DNA of 62,845 bases from Streptantibioticus silvisoli (GCF_027947535.2 NZ_JAAGKO020000051.1:1-62845); one strand, 5' to 3'. Shown: positions 9,778-18,684, numbered from the stretch's first letter. The notes: generated by a model not told the origin, from the sequence alone. A program made the numbers and translations.

Positions 9778-10644
9778 TCACTGGAACCGGGCGATGTCGT
9801 CCGCGACCGCCGAGACGCGGGTGTAGACGCCGGGGTGTCCGGCGTCCCCGCAACCGGTCCCCCACGACACCAGGCCGATGAGCCGCCCCTGGGCCACGAG
9901 CGGGCCGCCGCTGTCCCCCTGGCAGGCGTCGTGGCCTCCGGCGGAAGTACCGGCGCAGAGCATGGAGGGCGCCAGGTAGGTGCCGGCCACGCTGCCGGGA
10001 TAGGCGTGGGCGCAGCTTTCGTCCGGCATCACCGTCACCTGGGCGGAACGCAGTTGGGACGAGTAGCTGCCGCGCCCGCTGGTGTCCCCCCAGCCGTAGA
10101 CCGTCGCGGACGTGCCTTCCTGGAAGGCGGCGGTGTCGCTGGGACCCGCGACCGGGATGGCGGGATGCCCGGGAAGGTCCTGGTCCAATTGGATGACGGC
10201 CAGGTCGTTGGCGTTGGTACGCGCGTCGTAGGCGGGGTCGACCCAGACGTCCTTGATGCCGACCTCCTGCCCGGCGTCGGTTCCCAGGTCGGTGCGGCCC
10301 GCGACGACCTTCAGGTCGTCCAGCTCGCGCCAGGTGCCGCCGAGGACGTCGTGGCTGAAGCAGTGCGCGGCGGTGACCACGGCACCGGGCGCGACGACCG
10401 CGCCGCCGCAGAACTGTCCGGAGCGGTCGGCGCCGAATCGTTCCTTGCTGGCCAGCGCCACGACGAAGGGGTGTACGGCGGACAGGGTGGGGCTGCCGCC
10501 CACCACGCTCTCCCCCGCGCTGTCACCCGGTCGTGCCGGGTGCGCGACAGCGGGCGCCGGGGAGGTGGCGAGCGGCAGGGCTATCGAGAGCAGGGCAAGC
10601 CCGCCCCACAGGGCGGTCGTCCGACGGCGGGGGCTGGTGCGCAT
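9778..10644 (-). CDS. secreted trypsin-like serine protease (S1 family)
   Basis: A 288-residue protein with a Sec-type signal peptide (positively charged MRTSPRRR, hydrophobic core to about residue 30, cleavage likely near AVAHP or shortly after). The mature chymotrypsin-fold domain begins near VVGG at 47. The catalytic triad is His94 (TAAHC), Asp147 (NANDLAVI) and Ser245 (CQGDSGGPL). Asp239, six residues before the serine (HDACQGDSGG), predicts trypsin-like specificity for Arg/Lys. The ATG at 10644 has AGGAG upstream. The VVGG start suggests zymogen activation after a propeptide. It is transcribed toward the DUF7455 gene and lies directly downstream of the hrdB terminator, so it has its own promoter. 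Confidence 0.93.
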   Translation of the reverse strand: MRTSPRRRTTALWGGLALLSIALPLATSPAPAVAHPARPGDSAGESVVGGSPTLSAVHPFVVALASKERFGADRSGQFCGGAVVAPGAVVTAAHCFSHDVLGGTWRELDDLKVVAGRTDLGTDAGQEVGIKDVWVDPAYDARTNANDLAVIQLDQDLPGHPAIPVAGPSDTAAFQEGTSATVYGWGDTSGRGSYSSQLRSAQVTVMPDESCAHAYPGSVAGTYLAPSMLCAGTSAGGHDACQGDSGGPLVAQGRLIGLVSWGTGCGDAGHPGVYTRVSAVADDIARFQ

Positions 10645-10690
10645 GCCTTCTCCTGACCTTCCGGATCGGGTAGAACACCCAGCGTCATCC

Positions 10691-10704
10691 ACGCCGATCG
10701 GCGT
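10691..10704. promoter_or_regulatory. 14-bp perfect palindrome upstream of the protease
   Basis: ACGCCGATCGGCGT lies 47-60 bp before the protease start codon, between it and the hrdB terminator. The position fits an operator, but no regulator can be assigned. Confidence 0.35.
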
Positions 10705-10713
10705 CGCATCCGG

Positions 10714-10763
10714 AAAAACGCCCGGGCTCGGGACCTCCAGAAGAGGTACCCGGGCCCGGGCGT
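10714..10763 (-). terminator. hrdB: intrinsic terminator of hrdB
   Basis: On the minus strand, a stem of about 19 bp (ACGCCCGGGCCCGGG arm with one mismatch and a bulge) and a short loop are followed by GCGTTTTTCC. It begins 17 nt after the hrdB stop. Confidence 0.85.
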
Positions 10764-10779
10764 GTCGTTCCCGCGGGGA

Positions 10780-12360
10780 TCAGTCGAGGTAGTCGCGCAG
10801 CACCTGCGAGCGCGAGGGGTGACGCAGCTTGGACATGGTCTTCGACTCGATCTGGCGGATCCGCTCGCGGGTGACGCCGTAGACCTTGCCGATCTCGTCC
10901 AGGGTCTTGGGCTGGCCGTCGGTGAGGCCGAAGCGCATGGACACCACGCCGGCCTCCCGCTCCGAGAGGGTGTCGAGCACCGAGTGCAGCTGCTCCTGCA
11001 ACAGGGTGAAGCTGACCGCGTCGGCCGGCACGACCGCCTCGGAGTCCTCGATGAGGTCACCGAACTCGCTGTCGCCGTCCTCGCCCAGCGGCGTGTGCAG
11101 CGAGATCGGCTCGCGGCCGTACTTCTGGACCTCGATGACCTTTTCCGGGGTCATGTCGAGTTCCTTGGCCAGCTCCTCCGGGGTGGGCTCGCGGCCCAGG
11201 TCCTGGAGCATCTGGCGCTGGACGCGGGCCAGCTTGTTGATGACCTCGACCATGTGCACCGGGATACGGATGGTGCGGGCCTGGTCGGCCATCGCGCGGG
11301 TGATCGCCTGCCGGATCCACCAGGTGGCGTACGTGGAGAACTTGTAGCCCTTGGTGTAGTCGAACTTCTCGACCGCGCGGATCAGACCGAGGTTGCCCTC
11401 CTGGATCAGGTCCAGGAAGAGCATGCCGCGGCCGGTGTAGCGCTTGGCCAGCGAGACCACGAGGCGGAGGTTGGCCTCCAGCAGGTGGTTCTTGGCCCGG
11501 CGCCCGTCCTCGGCGATGATCTCCAGTTCGCGCTGGAGCTTCGGGGCGAGCTTGTCGGCGGCCGAGAGCTTGTCCTCGGCGAACAGGCCGGCCTCGATGC
11601 GCTTGGCGAGTTCCACCTCCTGCTCGGCGTTGAGCAGCGGGACCTTGCCGATCTGCTTGAGGTAGTCCTTGACGGGGTCGGCGGTGGCACCGGCCGCGGC
11701 GACCTGCTGGGCCGGGGCGTCGTCCTCGTCGTCGTCGGAGAGCACGAAGCCCTCGGACTCCGGCTGGTCGGGTCCGGCCTCACCGGGCTTGCCGGGCGTC
11801 GCCGACTCGTCCGTCAGCTCCTCGCCGTCGCCGAGGTCCTCGTCCGACTTCTTCGCCGCGGTCTTCTTGGCGGTGGTCTTCTTGACCGCCGTCTTCTTGG
11901 CCGCGGTCTTCTTGGCGGTGGTCTTCTTGGCGGCCGAGCGGCCGAGCGCGGTCTCCTCGGCCCCGTCGGCGTCGAGGGAGATCTCGGCGGTGGCGGAGGG
12001 CGCGGAGACGGTCTTGGCGGCCGCGGTCTTCTTGACCGTGGTCGTCGTGACGGTCTTGGCGGTGACGGACTTCGCGACCGGCGCGCGCTTGACCGGGGAC
12101 TTGGTGGCGACGCTCTTGCGGGTGCGCTTGGGGGCCTCGGCGGCGCTGACCATCAACGTCACGCCCTCTTCGTCGAGGACCTGGTTGAGGCTGCGCAGAA
12201 CGTTCTTCCACTGGGTTGCCGGAATCTGGTCCGCCTCGAAGGCGCGACGGACGTCGTCGCCTGCGATCTGGCCCTGTGCCTTACCCCGCTCGATGAGCGC
12301 CATCAGAGACTCGGATTCGGTGATCTCCGGCGGGAGCGTACGGGATGTGCTGGCCGACAC
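10780..12360 (-). CDS. hrdB: principal RNA polymerase sigma factor
   Basis: A 526-residue group 1 sigma-70 protein. The N-terminal 200 residues are the actinobacterial Ala/Lys-rich extension, with a run of [17 protein letters not shown]-like repeats at about 150-185 and an acidic stretch SDDDEDD. Region 1.2 begins at about [16 protein letters not shown]; region 2 has [19 protein letters not shown] and [15 protein letters not shown]; region 4.2 is [18 protein letters not shown]. The start is the GTG at 12360 ([12 protein letters not shown]), matching the S. coelicolor protein as I remember it, with GAGAGG 7 nt upstream. It directs housekeeping transcription and is essential in related species. 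Confidence 0.97.
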   Translation of the reverse strand: MSASTSRTLPPEITESESLMALIERGKAQGQIAGDDVRRAFEADQIPATQWKNVLRSLNQVLDEEGVTLMVSAAEAPKRTRKSVATKSPVKRAPVAKSVTAKTVTTTTVKKTAAAKTVSAPSATAEISLDADGAEETALGRSAAKKTTAKKTAAKKTAVKKTTAKKTAAKKSDEDLGDGEELTDESATPGKPGEAGPDQPESEGFVLSDDDEDDAPAQQVAAAGATADPVKDYLKQIGKVPLLNAEQEVELAKRIEAGLFAEDKLSAADKLAPKLQRELEIIAEDGRRAKNHLLEANLRLVVSLAKRYTGRGMLFLDLIQEGNLGLIRAVEKFDYTKGYKFSTYATWWIRQAITRAMADQARTIRIPVHMVEVINKLARVQRQMLQDLGREPTPEELAKELDMTPEKVIEVQKYGREPISLHTPLGEDGDSEFGDLIEDSEAVVPADAVSFTLLQEQLHSVLDTLSEREAGVVSMRFGLTDGQPKTLDEIGKVYGVTRERIRQIESKTMSKLRHPSRSQVLRDYLD

Positions 12361-12520
12361 GAACAACCTCTCGGAACGATGGGAACGACTTCCGACCACG
12401 CCTGCACGCGGCAGGGCCGTCGGACGCCGGCGGGGATGGTCCGGCGATCGAGGCGGTTCCGGTCAGCAACACGGCGACTGTGATGTCCTCCGTGTTCCAG
12501 TCTCGGCACCACCTCTTAGG

Positions 12521-12547
12521 TCATCGCGCCTCCCCTGAGAGCGTTAC
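12521..12547 (-). promoter_or_regulatory. hrdB: candidate ECF-type promoter of hrdB
   Basis: On the minus strand GTAAC (12547-12543) is followed after 16 nt by CGATGA (12526-12521), an arrangement with the AAC core typical of ECF sigma promoters. It would give a leader of roughly 150 nt. In S. griseus hrdB is transcribed by the ECF factor ShbA; whether this element is its target here is inference. The rest of 12361-12730 shows nothing else that I can name. Confidence 0.35.
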
Positions 12548-12730
12548 GCGGTACTTACGTGGCCCACATCACACCCTTGTCCCCAGCGTAATCCAGACGT
12601 GCGACCGCCTCCCCCGTTCCGGCGGCCGCCGCGAGCCCCCGAACGGCGACCGCCGGGCCCGGAGACAGCGGGCCCGGCGGTGGAGAATCCGTCGGCTGGC
12701 GGGGTGACAGGGCGGCGCGTGACAGCGTCC

Positions 12731-13615
12731 TCAGTGCTCACGCGGGGCGGGGACGACGCGATCCACTTCGGGGAGGACCGCCAGCAGCTGACGCATGGCG
12801 CTCTCCGCCGCTGCGGCGTCGCCCGCCCCCAGTGCCTCCACGATCGAGGTGTGCAGCCCGGCGGACGTCTCGGTCGGCCGGTCGCAGCCGGTCACCGGGC
12901 CACCGGAGACCTGCAGGGCCGAACAGACGATGCCGGACAGGTGCTCCAGCATGCGGTTGCCGGTGACCTGGAGGAGCAGCGCGTGGAACTCGGCGTCGGC
13001 GCGCGAGAACGTCAGCGTGTCACCCTGAGCCACGGCGTGGCCCATGATCTCCGCCATGTCGGCGAGGCGCTGCTGCACGTCCTCCCGGCCGTGGCCGGCG
13101 GCGAGCCGGGCCGCCAGGGGTTCGATGGTCCAGCGCAGTTCGCTCAGTTCGCGGCGCTGCTCCTCACGCTGGGGGCCGAAGGCGCGCCATTCGATGATGT
13201 CGGGATCGAGCAGGTTCCAGTCGCTGACCGGGCGGACCCGGGTACCGACGTTGGGGCGGGCGCTGACGAGGCCCTTGGCCTCCAGCACGCGCAGGGACTC
13301 GCGGACGACGGTGCGGGAGACCTCGAACCGCTGGCCGATCTCCTCGGGGACCAGCGGGCGGTCGGCGCCCAGGTCTCCGGAGACGATCATCTGGCCGAGC
13401 TGCTGGACGAGCTGGCCGTGCAGGCCGCGGCCGCGACTGCCGCCGGAGCGGCGCCCGACCCGGTTCATCTCACTGTCCACGCCGTCCCAGTTGGGGGTGG
13501 CACGTTCGGTTCCGCGGGGGTCCGCGTAGGGGTAGCGGTCGAGTTCGCCGGGCCCGGCCATTCCGCTGTCGGCAGAGCGGGCCGCGGTCATCATGGTGTG
13601 CGCAAGGGTACTCAC
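12731..13615 (-). CDS. whiH: sporulation regulator WhiH, GntR family
   Basis: A 294-residue GntR/FadR-type transcription factor. After a variable N-terminus of about 60 residues, the winged helix spans about 68-135 (LVPEEIGQRFEVSRTVVRES is the recognition region). The FCD helical ligand domain follows (ELRWTIEPLAARLAAGH, then FHALLLQVTGNRMLEHL). The opening MSTLAHTMMTAARSADSG and location beside hrdB match WhiH, required for sporulation septation in aerial hyphae. The start is GTG at 13615, which has no Shine-Dalgarno; a WhiG-like promoter placed to start transcription at this codon would make the mRNA leaderless. WhiH is known to depend on sigma WhiG in S. coelicolor. Confidence 0.94.
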   Translation of the reverse strand: MSTLAHTMMTAARSADSGMAGPGELDRYPYADPRGTERATPNWDGVDSEMNRVGRRSGGSRGRGLHGQLVQQLGQMIVSGDLGADRPLVPEEIGQRFEVSRTVVRESLRVLEAKGLVSARPNVGTRVRPVSDWNLLDPDIIEWRAFGPQREEQRRELSELRWTIEPLAARLAAGHGREDVQQRLADMAEIMGHAVAQGDTLTFSRADAEFHALLLQVTGNRMLEHLSGIVCSALQVSGGPVTGCDRPTETSAGLHTSIVEALGAGDAAAAESAMRQLLAVLPEVDRVVPAPREH

Positions 13616-13622
13616 GCATCAT

Positions 13623-13649
13623 TTGTCGGCGATGCCGTCGGCCACCTTG
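13623..13649 (-). promoter_or_regulatory. whiH: candidate sigma-WhiG promoter of whiH
   Basis: On the minus strand CAAG (13649-13646), a 15-nt spacer and GCCGACAA (13630-13623) resemble the FliA/WhiG consensus TAAA-N15-GCCGATAA: 7 of 8 in the -10 and 2 of 4 in the -35. Transcription would begin at or next to the GTG codon. Confidence 0.45.
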
Positions 13650-13705
13650 AGGACTTTGCTGAAAAGCACACGAAAGGGTGATCGCCCCCTCCCGCACAAT
13701 TGACG

Positions 13706-13718
13706 CTTTATCGTAAAG
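13706..13718. promoter_or_regulatory. small palindrome upstream of whiH
   Basis: CTTTA-TCG-TAAAG, about 91-103 bp before the whiH start, in an AT-richer patch. It is a possible operator site. The surrounding 13616-13885 contains no gene. Confidence 0.3.
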
Positions 13719-13885
13719 AAACGTGCGATCCCTGGTTAGTTGCGGACATCCGACGGCACACCGCAGTACGTCGTTCAGACAAACGGCCTGGCCACCGCAC
13801 CGCTTGTTGCTGACGGGAGGTCAAACGTCTTGCTTGCACACGGACTTGGCCCGGCGAGCGGTACCGGTGGCCCCCGTTCCGGCGG

Positions 13886-14653
13886 TCAGACCTCCGGGCG
13901 CAGCATCGGCGGGTTCAGCAACGTGGCCCCGCCGGCCCGGAACAACTGCGCGGGCCGGCCGCCCTGCCGCGTCGTCGTCCCGCCGGCCGGCACCAGGAAC
14001 CCGGGCGTGCCGGTGACCTTGCGGTGGAAGTTGCGCGGGTCCAACGCCACGCCCCACACCGCCTCGTAGACCCGGCGCAGTTCCCCGACGGTGAACTCCG
14101 GCGGGCAGAAGGCGGTCGCCAGCGACGAGTACTCGATCTTCGACCGGGCCCGCTCCACCCCGTCGGCCAGGATGCGCCCGTGGTCGAAGGCGAGCGGCTC
14201 CGGATTGCGGGCGTCCAGCAACTCCCCCACCGGCGCCCAGCGGGCCCCCCGCGCGTCGCCGCCGGCCCGCGGTGTGGGCAGGTCCGGGGCCAGCACCAGA
14301 TGCGCGACGCTGACCACCCGCATGCGGGGGTCGCGGCCTGGGTCGCCGTAGGTGGCGAGTTGTTCCAGGTGCGCGCCGCTGGTGCCGCCGTACGGTGCCG
14401 ACGTGCCCGCCGGCGAGGCTCCGGCGCCCTGCTGGGCACGCAGCCCGGTCTCCTCGGCCAGCTCCCGCGCCGCCGCCTGCGCCAGGTTCTCCTCGGTGCG
14501 CACGAACCCGCCCGGCAACGCCCACCGGTCCTCATGCGGTGCTTCACCGCGCCGAACCGCGAGCGCGCACAAGGCGTGGCTGCGGACGGTGAGTACGACC
14601 AGGTCCACGGTGACAGCGAAGGGGGGGTAGGCCGTCGGGTCGTAGGGAGACAT
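13886..14653 (-). CDS. NrtR-like regulator (Nudix domain plus winged helix)
   Basis: A 255-residue protein. The Nudix box is complete at about 48-71 ([24 protein letters not shown]), preceded by a typical Nudix strand ([20 protein letters not shown]). The C-terminal part ([27 protein letters not shown], then [15 protein letters not shown]) is the winged helix characteristic of NrtR, the repressor of NAD-salvage genes that responds to ADP-ribose. A Gly/Ser/Thr-rich insert of about 20 residues (near 73-93) interrupts the Nudix fold. The start is the ATG at 14653; longer readings run into repeats. An imperfect palindrome of the TTAGTC type lies directly upstream, suggesting autoregulation. NAD genes are not nearby, so targets are inferred from family only. 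Confidence 0.8.
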   Translation of the reverse strand: MSPYDPTAYPPFAVTVDLVVLTVRSHALCALAVRRGEAPHEDRWALPGGFVRTEENLAQAAARELAEETGLRAQQGAGASPAGTSAPYGGTSGAHLEQLATYGDPGRDPRMRVVSVAHLVLAPDLPTPRAGGDARGARWAPVGELLDARNPEPLAFDHGRILADGVERARSKIEYSSLATAFCPPEFTVGELRRVYEAVWGVALDPRNFHRKVTGTPGFLVPAGGTTTRQGGRPAQLFRAGGATLLNPPMLRPEV

Positions 14654-14663
14654 GCCCGTGATC

Positions 14664-14685
14664 TTAGTCGTCTGCCTGACGATAA
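14664..14685. promoter_or_regulatory. candidate NrtR-type operator
   Basis: TTAGTCGTC-TGCCT-GACGATAA is an imperfect inverted repeat 11-32 bp upstream of the regulator's start codon. NrtR boxes in actinobacteria have a TTAGTC..GACTAA flavour (from memory). Confidence 0.4.
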
Positions 14686-15588
14686 ACGCCGCCTTCGCCG
14701 GTTCACGCCAGTGTTTCGCCCCCGGGGCCCCAGGGATGCCCCTTGCCGTGGCGTGAGGCGGGACAGGGCCGGCGTGGAGGCCCATTCCGGCGTCGAGGGA
14801 CACCGGGGCGCACGCTGGCTGGCTGGCGGGCCCAGGGGGCCGTCCACTCCGCAGGAGGGCGATGTCGACGGACGGGGTTGTGCGGGGATGGGCGGAGGTG
14901 CGCTGCCGCTGGGGACGGGCGGGGCTGCGGCTGAGGACGAACGGGGCTGCGGCTGGGCGTGGAGCGGCGAAGACGGGGAGGCACGGTTCGGGGAGGCACC
15001 GTTCGGGGAGGCGCGGTCCGGGGAGGCGCGGTCCGGGGAGGCAGGGGAACGTCGTCCGACGCCAGGGCTGGGACTGCGCCAAGGCGCGGGACGGCGAGGG
15101 CGCGGCGCACCAGGGCTTCCCGGGCCCAGGGATCGGGTTGCGCCAAGGGGGCGAGGGCACGGAGAGGCGGTCCGGGGTGGCAAGGGACCGGCCTGATGCC
15201 ACGGCTGAGGCTGCGCCAAGGCGCGGGACGGCGAGGGCGCGGAGGCGCGGTCCGGGATGGCAGATGGCAAGGGAGCGTCACCTTCTGCCACGGCTGAGGC
15301 TGCGCCAAGGCGCAGGGCGGCAACGACCGGAGGGGCGAGGGCGCGGAGGAGCGGAGGGCCGGGGTGGCAGGGAAATCTCCGCCTGAGCCAACGAGCCGCC
15401 CGTCCGCGGGAGGACCGGAGCACTCCCGGCCGCCCGCAAGCCGTCACCGGTCGCCGAGGGGCCGGCCGGGGCGCCTGCCGGGGTGGCCGGGAGGCGGGTC
15501 TCACGTCTACCGTGCCGACCGGCGGCGACATCGACAGCGCCGCCGTGCGGGCGCCCGCTGTGGCCCGCGTGGCCCGTGAAGGAGATCG
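14686..15588. repeat. 900-bp intergenic repeat field
   Basis: No gene with a Shine-Dalgarno or a recognised family is seen here. It holds two arrays. Four 15-bp units (CGGTCCGGGGAGGCG type) fill 14982-15041 exactly. About four longer units span about 15061-15372, sharing CCACGGCTGAGGCTGCGCCA, AGGCGCGGGACGGCGAGGGC and GGTCCGGGRTGGCA. The frames through it give Pro/Leu/Arg-rich peptides that change frame between units, so I treat it as non-coding. The promoter of the hydrolase gene must lie near 15480-15575. Confidence 0.7.
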
Positions 15589-16911
15589 ATGGCTGTCCAC
15601 CGGCACCCCGGTACCGTCCTGACCGACCACACGTTCCGTGTTCCGTTGGACCACTCCCGGCCGGACGGCGAGCAGATCGAGGTCTACGCCCGCGAAGCGG
15701 TCGCCGCCGGACGTGAACACGACGATCTGCCCTGGTTGTTGTACCTCCAGGGCGGTCCCGGCGGCCGTGCTCCGCGTCCGGTCGGCGCCGAGAGCTGGCT
15801 GGGCCGGGCCCTGAAGGACTACCGGGTGCTGCTGCTGGATCAGCGGGGCACCGGGCGCTCGACACCTGCCAACCGCCAGACGTTGCCCGCTCGCGGCGGT
15901 GTCCGGGAACAGGCCGACCACCTCGCCCACTTCCGTGCTGACGCGATCGTGGCGGACTGTGAGGCGATCCGCCGCGAACTGCTGGGCGAGCGGGGCCAAT
16001 GGTCGCTGCTGGGCCAGAGCTTCGGCGGATTCTGCGCGCTCACGTACCTCTCGTTCGCCCCCGAAGGGGTGCGCGAAGCTTTCATCACTGGTGGTTTGGC
16101 GGGGTTGCGGTCCTCGGCGCGGGACGTCTACCGGGCGGCCTACCCGCGCGTCGCACGCAAGAACGTCCGGCACTACGAGCGGTACCCGCAGGACGTCTCC
16201 GTGGTGCGGGAGATCGCCCGGCACCTGCGGGAACACGACGTCACGCTTCCCGACGGCGCCGCCTTCACGGTGGAGGCGTTCCAGTCGCTGGGCCTGCTGC
16301 TGGGCGGCGGGAGCGGATCGCACGCGCTGCACTACCTGTTGGAGGACGCCTTCCTGCCAGCGTCCGCGTCCGGATCTGACGGCCCGGTGCTGTCGGACAC
16401 CTTCCTGGCGGAGGCACAGCGCCACGTGTCGTTCGCGGGCAATCCGCTCTACGCGATGCTGCACGAGGCGATCTACGGGCAGCGGTCGGTCGATGGCGCG
16501 GGTACCGGGTGGGCCGCTCAGGCGGTGCGGGAGGAGTTTCCGGCCTTCGACGCGGACCGGGCGCTGTCGGGGGACGAACCGGTGCTGTTCACCGGCGAGA
16601 TGATCTACCCGTGGATGTTCACCGCCGATCCGGCGCTGAAGCCGCTGCGTGAGGTGGCGGAAGCGCTCGCCGACCGTGCGGACTGGCCGGACCTGTACGA
16701 CCTGGAGCGGCTCGCGCGGAACGAGGTGCCGGTCGCAGCGGCGGTCTACCACGATGACATGTACGTCGACGCCGCCGATTCGCTTGCCACCGCCTCCGCG
16801 GTGCGCGGCTTGCGGACGTGGGTCACCGACGAGTTCGAGCACGACGGGCTGCGGGTGAGTGACGGCCGCGTCCTGGACCGGCTCATCAAGCTCGTCCGCG
16901 GCGAGGCGTAG
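15589..16911 (+). CDS. alpha/beta hydrolase, proline iminopeptidase-like
   Basis: A 440-residue cytosolic hydrolase of the S33 type. The oxyanion segment is LYLQGGPGGRAPR (about 52-63), the DQRGTGRS turn is at 84-91 and the nucleophile elbow is GQSFGGF with Ser144. The likely acid and base come late: Asp in AVYHDDMYVD and His in FEHDGLRVSDGRVLDRLI. The large helical cap between them is typical of prolyl aminopeptidases, which release N-terminal proline from peptides. ATG at 15589 is preceded by AAGGAG. It stands alone between a repeat field and a convergent gene. The exact substrate cannot be read from sequence. Confidence 0.88.
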   Translation: MAVHRHPGTVLTDHTFRVPLDHSRPDGEQIEVYAREAVAAGREHDDLPWLLYLQGGPGGRAPRPVGAESWLGRALKDYRVLLLDQRGTGRSTPANRQTLPARGGVREQADHLAHFRADAIVADCEAIRRELLGERGQWSLLGQSFGGFCALTYLSFAPEGVREAFITGGLAGLRSSARDVYRAAYPRVARKNVRHYERYPQDVSVVREIARHLREHDVTLPDGAAFTVEAFQSLGLLLGGGSGSHALHYLLEDAFLPASASGSDGPVLSDTFLAEAQRHVSFAGNPLYAMLHEAIYGQRSVDGAGTGWAAQAVREEFPAFDADRALSGDEPVLFTGEMIYPWMFTADPALKPLREVAEALADRADWPDLYDLERLARNEVPVAAAVYHDDMYVDAADSLATASAVRGLRTWVTDEFEHDGLRVSDGRVLDRLIKLVRGEA

Positions 16912-17066
16912 CGGGCGGCCCCGCAGGTCGTCCAGGGGCAGGCCGCTACGCGCAGGGCAGCGGTGGGCGTCGGTCCGACGGTTCGGGGACCGGCGCTCAC
17001 CGGAGCGGCAGCCGGGCCCGGGGAAGCCGTCACGGGACTGACGCGGAATCGGGAGCGGAGCCGGGG

Positions 17067-18518
17067 TCAGCACGGGGTCTCCTCCCCTCCGGTGCGGTCG
17101 CTCCGACGGGTCCGCGGACGAACGCCGCCGGGGCGGGTGCTGGCGGTCGGGCGGGGCGACCGGTCGCGGCGGCCCTTGGGAGCGGTCCCCGCGCCGGTGG
17201 ACCGGGGACGCCGGACGGCCTTGGCGGTGCGGTTGACGCGTTCCTCACGCAGGCAGCTGCGCAGCGGCTCCGGGTCCAGACCGTGGTTGCACGCCTGGTG
17301 CAGGAGCCTGGCGAAGGTGTATTCGGAGTCGGCTTCGAGCGCGAGGCCGAAGGCGACCCGGGCGGCCGGCTCGTCCCCGGTGGCCCAGGCCACCCAGCCC
17401 GCCAGGGTCAGCGGGGCCGCGGCATGACCGGCGTAGGCGCCGAGACAGCGGCGGGAGAGGGCACGCCACAGGCGTAGCGCGGGCGGGGCTTCGTCGCCTT
17501 CCATCCATTCGGCGGCACGGTCACGGGTGTCCCGGTCCTGGAGGCCGAGGATGATCGTCGCCGCTTCGTCATCGCCGAGCAGGGCGTCGTCGTGCCGGTC
17601 GCCGGCTCCGGCCTCGTCCGGAGCCGGCGCGGCCCGCAGACGGTCCATCGCGGCCGACGCCAGGGCCAGGGTCTCCTCCTGCACCGTGTGGGTGTCGCCG
17701 TGGACGAGCATGCGCGGGACGAGTTCGGCGCTGGCGTCGTCGAATGCCCCCTGTTGGGCGGGAAGGAGTTCGGCTGACAGCGGAATCAGCCGGGACTGCA
17801 GATCGCGCAGGGAGCCGCGTACCTGGATTCCGGCGTAGGCGGCGGTGGCGGCCATGACGGAGGTGCCGTCGCAGTTGAGCGGGGCGCCGCCGGGCGGACA
17901 GCAGGCGGCGGAGACGCAGGTGTAGGACCACCAGTGCCCTCCGGCGACGCACACCGCCTCGATGACGGGAACGTCCAGCGCTCCGCAGGCCCGGCGCAGG
18001 TACTGGGCGAGCGGCCGGAGGCGTTCCATCACCCCGGTCGGGCTCTTGCCGGGCGCGGGGTCCTGGCAGAGGAAGAGTGCGACGGCGTCGGGGCGGCGGG
18101 CGGGGCCGGCGCCGTTGACGAGGTTGTCGGCCAGCCCGGTGGCGAACGGCGGCCAGCCGGCCGGGTCGGCGGGGATGTCGACTCGCAGACGGGCGCCGAA
18201 CCTGCCGCGCGATCCGTGCAGTCCGATCAGGACGACGCTGTCGTCCGGGTGGAATCCGAGGAGGTAGGGCAGCGCGTCCGCGAGGTCGGCCGGGCTGCGG
18301 AGGACGACCTGCGGTTCGGTGCCCGCCGTTTCTTCCGCGAGGGCGCCGGCGGAGTCGGTGGGAAGTGCGTCGCGGGACGGGAGGGGCCTGCCCGAAGCCT
18401 GGGAGCGACCGCGGGCACGGGGCTCGCGGGGGAGTCCGGAGAGACCGTGGGTTGGGGAATCCGAGGGGTGGAAGGGGTCGGAGGGGAAGGGGGACGCGGA
18501 GTCGATGTGTCCAGTCAT
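17067..18518 (-). CDS. DUF4192 domain protein
   Basis: A 483-residue actinobacterial protein. After a disordered Ser/Pro-rich N-terminus of about 70 residues the DUF4192 core begins (VVLRSPADLADALPYLLGFHPDDSVVLIGL), continues with ADPAGWPPFA and GHWWSYTCVSAACCPPGGAPL, and ends in a helical repeat segment (WVAWATGDEPAARVAFGLALEADSEY). The C-terminus is an Arg/Lys/Pro-rich basic tail. The family has no established function. The ATG at 18518 is chosen because the conserved domain lies downstream and upstream codons fall in the shared promoter. It is divergent from the recQ-type helicase across 166 bp that carry a DnaA-box inverted repeat, which suggests a chromosome-related role, as inference only. 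Confidence 0.85.
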   Translation of the reverse strand: MTGHIDSASPFPSDPFHPSDSPTHGLSGLPREPRARGRSQASGRPLPSRDALPTDSAGALAEETAGTEPQVVLRSPADLADALPYLLGFHPDDSVVLIGLHGSRGRFGARLRVDIPADPAGWPPFATGLADNLVNGAGPARRPDAVALFLCQDPAPGKSPTGVMERLRPLAQYLRRACGALDVPVIEAVCVAGGHWWSYTCVSAACCPPGGAPLNCDGTSVMAATAAYAGIQVRGSLRDLQSRLIPLSAELLPAQQGAFDDASAELVPRMLVHGDTHTVQEETLALASAAMDRLRAAPAPDEAGAGDRHDDALLGDDEAATIILGLQDRDTRDRAAEWMEGDEAPPALRLWRALSRRCLGAYAGHAAAPLTLAGWVAWATGDEPAARVAFGLALEADSEYTFARLLHQACNHGLDPEPLRSCLREERVNRTAKAVRRPRSTGAGTAPKGRRDRSPRPTASTRPGGVRPRTRRSDRTGGEETPC

Positions 18519-18549
18519 GACCCGAAGATCCCGCGCGCACCAAGATCGC

Positions 18550-18640
18550 GCCAGCCCTGTGGATAACTGCGGCGCTTCATCGGATGACCTGCATAAAAAG
18601 CCGTCACTCCTGCGAGCGACAAGTTGTCCACAGGGCTGGC
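18550..18640. promoter_or_regulatory. 19-bp inverted repeat carrying two DnaA boxes
   Basis: GCCAGCCCTGTGGATAACT (18550-18568) and AGTTGTCCACAGGGCTGGC (18622-18640) are complementary at 18 of 19 positions. Each contains a perfect DnaA box: TGTGGATAA at 18558-18566 and TTGTCCACA at 18624-18632. The 53-bp spacer is relatively AT-rich and includes CATAAAAAG. The element occupies the divergent promoter region of the DUF4192 and helicase genes, so DnaA or a dimeric factor could control both. Confidence 0.7.
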
Positions 18641-18684
18641 GGTGGGGTTGGCGCGATGTCGGTGGCATCAGGTTGCATGGGGGC

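Noticed and set aside
18550-18640. Origin of replication
   Set aside because: Only two DnaA boxes and no dnaA or dnaN; Streptomyces oriC carries many boxes beside those genes.
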